A program made the translations under genes and the position numbers. Positions 56,267 through 64,000 of a stretch of DNA of 64,000 bases are shown in pieces. The notes beneath the pieces are model-generated. The model did not search any database. It worked only from the letters and a program-made list of their open reading frames with translations, and was not told the DNA's origin. The stretch is from Rusavskia elegans (taxonomy: Eukaryota; Ascomycota; Lecanoromycetes; Teloschistales; Teloschistaceae): contig SAUG01000172.1 of the NCBI GenBank assembly GCA_011316305.1, positions 1 through 64,000 on the forward strand. Direction: 5' to 3'. The stretch's first letter is position 1; each line of letters starts with the position of its first letter.

Positions 56267-57113
56267 ATGAGTCAATGCGCGGCGTGTGGCAGGCCTCTGA
56301 CGCTCGAAATCGATCCTGAAGAGGAAGACGAATATGATCAAGATGCGACGGCATCAGGGACTGAAGTTCCAGACTCAGTGGAGCTTACGTGCGGGTGCTG
56401 TTTCCATTGGTAGTCTCCCGTCTCCTGATTCAGCTTGCTGCTATAATACTGACTTATACGACTGTAGGCAATGTCTACTGGATGCCTATGAGATGATTCA
56501 GTGCCCAAAATGTGCAAAAGATGTCTCGAGCCACACTTCTTCCGGAGAAGAGCAGGTCCTTTGCAATCTAAACAATGAGGGTGGTCTTCAAGAGGGATTC
56601 GATATCCTACCTATATTGAAGGAGGAAAGCTACCTCAAGGCTTTCCCGGAAGAGCGAAGATGTAGAGCGTTCCTGGAATTCTGCGCAGAAGGAGATGTTG
56701 GGGCAATCCTGGACCTGATCAATGGCGAAGAGGATGAGGATGTCAGCATGAGTTCCAACGAAGGAGTAGCAGCCAAATCTATCGACGTCCTTAGGTACCG
56801 AGATCCAATGGGCTCTCTTAGCACCGGGCTTCATGTCGCTGTCAGCAATGGCCGCGAGGAGATCGTTTGGCTTCTGCTGTTTCTCGCCTCGAGTCTTGGA
56901 TTGCACTATTTCCCGCCAGATGTTCTTGAGGCTGCTCGAACGCTTGGTGCTACAAGGGCAGAGCAGACGGGAAAGGTCGACATTCGTGTCCTGGAGGATT
57001 CAAACCATCGGACGGCGGAGAATCTGGCTCAGCAAATTGGAGGAATGTGGGAGCCATGGATCCAATCAGAACGTTTGCGGCCTATAATGGACGGCGTTCT
57101 ACCTATTGTATGA
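56267..57113 (+). CDS. RING-like zinc-binding protein with ankyrin-like region, unknown function
   Basis: Two exons (56267-56409, 56468-57113) give 262 aa. The N-terminal 63 residues carry a RING-like cysteine pattern: C4-x2-C7, then C42-x-C44/C45-x-H47-x2-C50, then C60-x2-C63 (QCPKC). The intron falls inside this motif and splicing is needed to build it. The C-terminal half is helical (ERRCRAFLEFCAEGDVGAILDLI; TGLHVAVSNGREEIVWLLLFLAS), resembling one or two degenerate ankyrin repeats. A ubiquitin-ligase role is possible but unproven. The acidic insert between Cys pairs (DPEEEDEYDQD) is unusual. Confidence 0.8.
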
Positions 57114-57838
57114 CTAGTTCGCCGTGTTATTTACTGTGCGTCCATTATGTTTCACCTCTCGGCTACCGACCATTCTTCCCCGTTAAGCTACACGAGTATC
57201 CCTTCGACTGACGAGGTGGACATCCGATACCTCGACTGCCAGCCAAATCGGCTGCCCCACCAGTGTATGGGAAAACTACTGCGTCTTTGGCGGCCTGATA
57301 CCAGCTATCATGCACAACGGACTATTTGGATCCTATTTTGTAGAACGTTGAGAGTTCGATGTCAGCACTTGTCGGGGTTGGACGACTTGTGGAAACACTT
57401 CTGTGCAACTTGGGGACTGTCAGTGCCTGACCAGTTTCATAGCATCGACGTAAGCTCAGGCTCAATGTACCAAAATGTCCAGTTGCATAGCACTCACAGT
57501 TGATGTTGAGTTTCCTCATGACATTAGAGAAGTGTGTTTAAGCTCTTTCGAATTACCTCATCCGCATGGTAATGACTCGGAGATGTATCTAAAGCAATAA
57601 AGAGCAGGTGTATCTTCGCAATCCGAGTGAAGTCCGACGCAATGAGATTTTGCGAAAGACGCAAAGAAGAATGCGATCATCGTGATCGAGAACTCGACAA
57701 CGTCAACATCGTAATCTCGACGGTCCAGCTGGCCATCCTCCTTAGATTGTCACAAGCTCCCTTCGGCTTGTACGGTCCGGTCCCCACAGGGAAGCTTCGT
57801 AGTGTAATAAGTTGGCACTCATGACGATCCTCAAATCA
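57114..57838. other. Convergent intergenic region
   Basis: 725 bp. A plus frame at 57147-57503 (118 codons) starts with ATG but resembles no family and has no support. Confidence 0.45.
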
Positions 57839-58279
57839 TCACCTTTTGATGTACTTTGTGTGTGTGCCGTGAGCGACTACCTTCTCTTTGTCGCCAGCAT
57901 GCCTGATTTCAATCGTCGTGAAAGCCAGCGAAGCGCCAACTTTACTTGCCTTGCTTTCGATCTCCAGCAAGTCGCCCTCTTTAGCGGTAGAGACAAAGGT
58001 GGTGTGGATATCTGTAGACAAGCCCGTATTGTCTAGACCGGTCGAAGCAATTGCCATTCCACCAGCCCAATCCATGATACACGCCGACACCACACCGTGG
58101 AGAGTCTTCTTGGAATTGAAATGAACAGGAAGAACCTTAAGATGTGCTATGATCTGACCTTTCGTAGCGGAGATTATGTTGATGTCCCCCAAGAGAAAAC
58201 TATAGATGGGGCTGTTGGGCTTCATGCTGGCCCAGTAATTACGGACATGTTCAAGTTCTGCATTGACCTCAGCCCCCAT
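57839..58279 (-). CDS. Hotdog-fold acyl-CoA thioesterase (THEM2/PaaI-like)
   Basis: A single exon of 146 aa from the ATG at 58279; 13 more codons upstream are open but begin with GTG. It has the 4HBT hotdog domain: NSPIYSFLLGDINIISATKGQI, the helix LHGVVSACIMDWAGGMA with the catalytic-type Asp, STDIHTTFVSTAKEGD and AHGTHTKYIKR at the end. It should hydrolyse acyl-CoA esters; the substrate is not predictable. The usual HGG at the start of the long helix is HGV here, a small departure in a backbone-binding position. It diverges from DIB1 across 500 bp. Confidence 0.9.
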   Translation of the reverse strand: MGAEVNAELEHVRNYWASMKPNSPIYSFLLGDINIISATKGQIIAHLKVLPVHFNSKKTLHGVVSACIMDWAGGMAIASTGLDNTGLSTDIHTTFVSTAKEGDLLEIESKASKVGASLAFTTIEIRHAGDKEKVVAHGTHTKYIKR

Positions 58280-58779
58280 GGTATCATCAGCAGAAGGCGT
58301 CTTAATCCGGACGACCACAGGTTTGAGCAGCTGACAATTTCAGGGATGATGGAGATTGTCGTAGAAAGGTCCAGTATTTGATGTCGTCGATTTGAAAGGC
58401 TTGACCGTCAATCTTCTAGCTCTTGCAAAAAGCTTTTGGAAACATGAGTCTTGGCATGTCAATGATATACTTAATAATCGATACCTCGGAGTATGGTATA
58501 TTCCAACGATTGTCTGGACACTACAATATGGCTGCTAGGTGACAAGGTATAGTGGAAACGTAATACTGGGCTACCCTCTCCGTACCTCTATCCAACAAAA
58601 AAGTCACCCGATCAGGCGATATTAGCGGTCAATGACATATGATAATTCTGAACAACATTATCACTCATTGAGCACCCATTCCAACTCCCGCTCATTCCCT
58701 CTTTACGACCGTTAAGAATCACAGAGGAAGACCATATCAGCAGCAAAGAGGCAAAAGTACACCGAGACCGTAGCTGATC
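58280..58779. promoter_or_regulatory. Bidirectional promoter region, thioesterase / DIB1
   Basis: 500 bp between divergent start codons, AT-richer in the middle (58465-58510). No single site assigned. Confidence 0.5.
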
Positions 58780-59211
58780 ATGGGTTCCGTCGTCCTTCCC
58801 CATCTTACCACCGGGTGGCACGTCGACCAAGCCATCCTGACCGAAGAGGAGCGCCTTGTTATTATTCGCTTCGGCCGCGACTGGGACCCCGACTGCATGC
58901 GCCAAGATGAGGTGCTTTATCGCGTGGCTGACAGAGTTAAGAATTTCGCCGTCATCTACGTCTGCGATCTCGACCAAGTACCCGATTTCAAGCAAATGTA
59001 CGAACTCTACGATCGCATGACCCTGATGTTCTTCTTCCGCAACAAGCACATGATGTGCGATTTCGGTACCGGAAACAACAACAAGCTGAACTGGGTATTG
59101 GAGGACAAACAAGAGCTCATCGATATCATGGAAACCATCTATCGAGGGGCGAAGAAGGGGAGGGGTTTGGTCGTCAGCCCGAAAGACTACTCCACGAGAT
59201 ATCGATATTAG
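58780..59211 (+). CDS. DIB1: U5 snRNP thioredoxin-like protein Dib1 (TXNL4A/U5-15K)
   Basis: A single intronless exon of 143 aa, one residue longer than the human protein. Diagnostic blocks are HLTTGWHVDQAIL, VIIRFGRDWDPDCMRQDEVL, VAVIYVCDLDQVPDFKQMYEL-like FAVIYVCDLDQVPDF, MFFFRNKHMMCDFGTGNNNK and RGLVVSPKDYSTRYRY. It is a thioredoxin fold without the redox CxxC, part of the U4/U6.U5 tri-snRNP, and leaves on spliceosome activation. Another tri-snRNP gene (Prp1) lies in the same window. Confidence 0.98.
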   Translation: MGSVVLPHLTTGWHVDQAILTEEERLVIIRFGRDWDPDCMRQDEVLYRVADRVKNFAVIYVCDLDQVPDFKQMYELYDRMTLMFFFRNKHMMCDFGTGNNNKLNWVLEDKQELIDIMETIYRGAKKGRGLVVSPKDYSTRYRY

Positions 59212-59982
59212 GATTCCCGGAAGGTTGGTTGGCTATCTGGTCTTGGCTTGGAGAAATGACGCCTGAGGAAGATGGACACGCTGCGGTTAGATCGGGCTTG
59301 GGTAATACAGCTACCAGACGCGATGAGAAACAGTCAAGCAATCTGTGAGTTCGAGTCGTCTTGAAGAATCCGTCATCTTGCTCAGTGCCCGTCATGCAGC
59401 AGCGCTCATGTACAAGGGGTTTCGGCCACAGCAGCAGGAAAGGTCATCTCAGGTCCCTTCAAAAGGGCAATTCCTGTACCCTGTTTGACGATCGTTCTTC
59501 AATTCGGAGAGCGAGAGATCCTCCTCTGTGTTGATCTGTTGTCGTATTCCACACGTATGCACTCCGACCTTGCTGACGCATATCTTGACAAAAGATTGAT
59601 TGGAGTAAGAGATTGGTCAAAATACGGCATTGACGGGCACATAGTACATGCTGAGGTTCAAGGACACAAGAGGTTCCCCGCAATAATTTGTCTCAATCCA
59701 GTAGCTATTATATCACCCTGAGTCGATCATGTCAATACTGGGAATTATTCAATGGCCATCACATGCATGTGTAGGGGAGCGTTGTCACTCAGCCCTATGC
59801 GATGACGTTCAGCCATGAGACAGCTATCATAAGGTACAAGTAGCAGAGCTACCATATGTCTCCTGAGGGATTCAAGCGTGATCGCTCTTTAGTCCTATTT
59901 CTTACTCATACTCAAAACATATGCCCACCCTTATCGTCTCACATTGGCACGTTTCAACCTCTTCCGGGCATACCGGAACAGA
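59212..59982. other. Intergenic: DIB1 3' region and DDHD lipase promoter
   Basis: 771 bp. The lipase frame stays open upstream of 59983 but offers no in-frame ATG close by. No other gene seen. Confidence 0.45.
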
Positions 59983-62894
59983 ATGGCGGCATCAGTCGGG
60001 CTTTTGGAATCCTGGTCGCCATGGCCATCTAGAAGCAACACGCCAAAGCCTGTACAGATAGGGGATGGCTCGACTCCCACAGGTTCAAGCTTACAACAGG
60101 GTACTGACCATAGTCTGAAAAGCCGCTTTCGCTTCACTCCACGCCATTATCCTCCCGACTGCCCTCCCGCACAGATCAAGTGGTATTATGCGGTGGATGT
60201 AGGTACATGAATCCCACTCCAGACACCAAAGCGTGGGTCTAATTTCACTTCTAGGTGCCGAAAAGGAAACCACTTCCCCTTGAACAGCCTTCAAAAGGCG
60301 CTCCCGTGACGACTCCAAAGAAGTATGTGGCTTTTTCTGTCCGTGACTCACGCTCTATCGAATCCGCGTTCCGAAGATTAGCAGAGAAGGAGGACGCCAT
60401 CGTCCAAGACCACAGCCAAGGGGGAGATATCGGAGAAGTAGGGCTCGGCCGAGCCAAAACTATCGCGACTCACGGACACACAAGAAATACGAGCCTGGAA
60501 AGCGAAGTAGAAAGGAATGGACCAAGTCCGTCGACAGTTCCGGTGAACGAGGACTTTCTCTTTGATGTGGACATTGATAAGAGGGAACTGGCTCCTGCAT
60601 ATTGGTTTGGCCCCATCTACGACGTGCGTCGTGGCAGCTGGTTCTACCAAGAGGGCTCCAATCTGAGGCCCTGTGATGAGAATCTCGCCAATCAACTCGA
60701 GGAAGGGTATCTGAAGGTCAAGCCTTGGCGATATGAAGCTGCCTCTCAAGCCCAAGCAGAGTCGCCGCCCGCATCAGGACCCCACCCGAAGGATGCCAAT
60801 GAAAGCATCAGAACGTTTGATGGAGCAACTCCATCGAAACCTCAGCTCAAACCCTCATCCGAAGACTCGAAGACCAAGGCCGACACCAAGGAGACCACTG
60901 GTGCAATACCAACAAAGTTTCAATTACAAACACACCGACTCTTCGGTGCCTACATGAATTCTGTTGTCACTTATCAAGATGCTACTGTTGGATGGATACT
61001 GTCCGACGACCTTTACTCGCGTATGAGCAGCACTGTCTACCAACGCTTTGCCGGTGGTGGTCATCTTGGTGGTACCAAGGTGACTCGAGGCTTTACAGAA
61101 CCGAGTAAACCGAAAGACAAAAAAACGGAAGTCGGCCAGACAGCAGACGATGGTAACCTTGGAACAAGCCCAACTCCTAAAAACCAGAAAAGGAGGTCTG
61201 CACCACCTCAGATCGACACCGCAATCACGCATGCAGATGCAAGTGGCCCAGCAAGCCACAAGATGGGAAAAAGCTCGGAGGATGATGGTCCGCAGGAGTC
61301 TAAGCTTGCAGCGCTCCAGCGGCAAATGTCAACGATAGTATCTTCACCGGAGCCCGAGGATCCTGCTAAACAGGACGAGCAAGCGCGCAAGGGTGACGAG
61401 GACGAAATCGAACAAGACTACAAGGAGGCGGATGGCGATGATCCGGGGCGTGAAATAGAACATCTGATCCTTATAACCCACGGCATAGGACAACGACTGG
61501 GTCTACGGATGGAGAATTTGAATTTCATCCGTGATGTTAATAAGCTGCGCAAAACGTTGAAGAGTGTATATGACGCCTCTCCGGATCTCCAGGCTCTCAA
61601 CAATGAGCTTGAAAAGCTACCCAAAAACTGTCGTATCCAGGTACTGCCGGTGGTTTGGCGCCATTTGCTCGACTTTCCAAAGCAGAGCTTTAAACAGCAC
61701 GGCAAAGAGCAAGACTTGAGCGATGCTGATGTTTCGGGTGAAGATGAGAGGTACCCCAGTCTACACGACATTACTATAGAAGGGGTTCCAGGTATCCGCA
61801 ATCTCATCACGGATCTCGCACTAGACATTTTGCTCTATCAAAGTGCGTATCGGGAGCACATCGCAGGCATTGTTCAACGCGAGTGCAATCGGATCTACAA
61901 ACTGTTTCTTCAGAGGAATCCAAACTTCAACGGCAAGGTCAGCCTGATTGGGCATTCGCTTGGGTCTGCTATCCTCTTTGACATTCTTTGCCGCCAGAAA
62001 GGTCCAAGCAAATCCTCTGGTCCAACACGCAACATGCGTCAAGCCAGACGAGTCAGCAGCGTCACTGGCCCAGGACCGACCCGAGACCTTAGTCTGGACT
62101 TCGAAGTCGAGAGTTTCTTCTGCCTGGGTTCTCCGCTCGGGCTCTACCAGATGCTCAAAGGACGCAAGATTGCAGCTCGAGAGTCTATACATGGGTCACC
62201 TATTGAGAGCTCTCTCGACGGCGGGGCGGCGGATGATCCGTTCCTAGGTAGGACATCAACCGATCCTCCCACAGCCAGCGATTCAGATCTGCTTACAATC
62301 ACCATCTCTTCGCCGAAATGCCGGCAGCTCTTCAACATCTTCCACCCAGCCGATGCCATCGCCTATCGGCTTGAGCCCCTCATTTCACCGGCAATGTCGA
62401 CTCTGAAACCGCAACCACTCCCCTACACCAAGAAGGGAATCTTCGCACCAGGACAAGGAATCACCGGCATCGGTGCGCGTGTTGGACAGAGCGTGTCGGG
62501 CTTCTGGTCTAATATTACTTCGGGTGTTGCAAGCAGTCTCCTCAACCGAAGCCTGGGTATCAGTGGGGACGGCCAAGCTCCGGCGTCTCAGTCCCTGTCG
62601 GCTCCGACGGCACCTGACGTGGTTCCGTCATTGAACGCAACGGGAAAGGAAACTGATGGTGAAGAGCATCCTCCGACCTTGATCGACAGTGAGATCCAGA
62701 CATTGTACGCAGGGTTCCAGAAGCGGAGGCGGAGCGAGCAAAGCGACAACGCTCGAGATTTGGGCCAAAGGCCTGAGTGGCAGGATGCTGAAGCGAGGGC
62801 TAAGAAATTGCAACGGGAGGAGGCCAAAGTACGAGCATTGAACAGTAATGGAAGGGTAGATTTCAGTATCCAAGAGTCAGTCGATGCTCCCTAG
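59983..62894 (+). CDS. DDL1: DDHD-domain phospholipase (Ddl1/PA-PLA1-like)
   Basis: Two exons (59983-60198, 60255-62894) give 951 aa from the first in-frame ATG; an upstream exon is possible because the frame is open further 5'. The N-terminal region (YWFGPIYDVRRGSWFYQEG) is the WWE-like segment shared by PA-preferring phospholipases A1. The serine-hydrolase core follows: LILITHGIGQRL (oxyanion region) and the nucleophile elbow GHSLGS with Ser640. The DDHD domain includes ESFFCLGSPLGL and FNIFHPADAIAYRLEPL. Yeast Ddl1 hydrolyses cardiolipin and other phospholipids and is found at mitochondria. The tail is Lys/Arg/Glu-rich. The catalytic Ser and metal-type Asp/His residues are present. Confidence 0.92.
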
Positions 62895-64000
62895 TTCCCA
62901 GGCCTATGCTTACCCTTGTATGCAGGAGCGTTTTCGACGTAAGCAATTTTCGGAGCTGTTATTACTCAATCCCTCTTGAACCAGCTAAGGCTCAAACGCG
63001 GTTTCTAACCCCTTTGAACTCCCGAGACGTTTCCCCAGAACTCTGTTATCTTACTCTAGGAAGACCTGCTGACTCTGAACTATTAGATCAACAACATTTC
63101 CTTGATCGGAACCATCGCCAGTCATCTGTGCTACTGGGATGACGAGGATTGTGCCCATTTCATGATCTCTCAAATCCTGTCACGGCAGAGGGTCATCAAA
63201 CATTGAACCTGAGGCATATAAAAGGGGGCAAGCATTGTCGTGGCGCAGAAGGGATAGAAAGCGTTGTCCGGAGGTCCAGGTATATACCCAATATCGCTGC
63301 TCAAGCTGTCATAGATGAGGAACGTTTTCTCGCCGATCAACATCTGAGCGGGCAGCGTCCGACTTTGAAGATCCTTGTCAGCAGTGCTCTCGATTGAATG
63401 ATTTACGTCTGCCCGACCTCAATGCCTGGCTCGTACTAAAATCCATCGCACTGTGGGCGACATGGAAAACCAGCAAACAGGTCCCTAGGAACCAAATACC
63501 GTTCCGCGTCACTGCTCTGCTTGTTCCTCGTTGAATAATATGCATGCCTGTAGCAGCAAAACCTTGGTAATCGTTATGACGATATTCTATCGACGTACCG
63601 ATTGTTGTATGCCTCCCATTGCGTTTGATTGTTTATACCGACCTGGACAGAAGGTTTCTTCAGCAATTGACGGTGACCTTGACAAGGCATTGGCCACGTA
63701 AGAGACGCGCATTCATGCTTGGTGTCTGCATGTCCAGCTGATGCAGTGTTCAAATGCTTGGCATTCTGAAGAAGGCAAAAGAAGGCTACCTTTTCTTTGC
63801 AATCCCAGCCTCTTTTTGTCTTTCCTTCCAAACCACTCGTGACGTCGGCTCTGGTAGGTTCCATCATATTCCAACGAGTCGCTACGCTTGTCCCAGCGGT
63901 TGACGGCCGTTGGATTCTATTACTGTCTGTTTATCGATTGCCAAGTGAGGGGCATTCGCTGAGGCGGCCACCTTCCACCTTCACTCCCAGCCTTCAGCCT
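62895..64000. other. Right-hand end of window, no gene seen
   Basis: 1,106 bp with only short frames on both strands (up to about 97 codons), none with family resemblance. A promoter for a gene beyond the window is possible. Confidence 0.45.

Noticed and set aside
57147..57503. 118-codon plus frame between the RING-like and thioesterase genes
   Set aside because: No recognisable motif; lies in a convergent spacer where 3' UTRs are expected.

Overview
This is nuclear DNA of a filamentous ascomycete (Pezizomycotina). The genes are dense and mostly housekeeping. Nearly all introns are short (about 45-120 nt, GT...AG), reading frames are close to 50% GC, and the protein set includes a fungal Zn2Cys6 regulator, a Pth11-like fungal membrane receptor, an Mnn1-family mannosyltransferase and the complex I assembly factor CIA84. 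CIA84 points to a filamentous fungus that has respiratory complex I. I cannot name the genus; Eurotiomycetes or Dothideomycetes are both plausible. There are no prophage, insertion-sequence or CRISPR features, and I found no convincing tRNA or rRNA gene.

Layout. 1-4228: a long stretch without a credible gene, ending in the uORF-rich leader of a Zn2Cys6 transcription factor (4229-7855). 8865-10589: a conserved-looking fungal protein of unknown function. 11173-15397: 5-oxoprolinase (glutathione cycle). 15707-17396: a secreted, probably GPI-anchored App1-type phosphatase-domain protein. 17809-19422 (minus): an Mnn1-family mannosyltransferase with an altered DxD motif. 20124-22334 (minus): the Rab GAP GYP1, divergent from 22754-25756 HRP1, which carries a 1,032-nt intron. 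26937-28058: a 2EXR/F-box-like protein. 28956-30749: protein disulfide isomerase. 31017-32352 (minus): DIM1 rRNA dimethylase, divergent from 32580-35570, the tri-snRNP factor Prp1/Prp6. 36327-38780 (minus): CIA84. 39581-43105 (minus): Wee1 kinase, divergent from an SDR (44688-45890). 46912-47895 (minus): RNA15, divergent from PHB2 (48273-49365). 50819-52235: Pth11-like receptor. 52845-55977 (minus): PXA/PX/nexin-C membrane protein, divergent from a RING-like protein (56267-57113). 57839-58279 (minus): hotdog thioesterase, divergent from the U5 snRNP protein DIB1 (58780-59211). 59983-62894: DDHD-domain phospholipase. 62895-64000: no gene seen.

How the genes work together. Five genes act in RNA processing: HRP1 and RNA15 in mRNA 3'-end formation, Prp1/Prp6 and Dib1 in the U4/U6.U5 tri-snRNP, and Dim1 in 18S rRNA dimethylation. 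PDI and the mannosyltransferase act in the secretory pathway, GYP1 and the PXA/PX protein in membrane traffic, and CIA84, prohibitin 2 and the DDHD lipase probably in or near mitochondria. Nothing indicates a metabolic cluster.

All exon boundaries were worked out by hand from splice motifs, frame continuity and family resemblance. The total coding length of each spliced model divides by three. I did not find an exotic new system. The most interesting signals are regulatory: uORFs ahead of the transcription factor and Wee1, the long HRP1 intron, two stop-free in-frame introns in a splicing-factor gene, and altered catalytic motifs in two secretory-pathway proteins.
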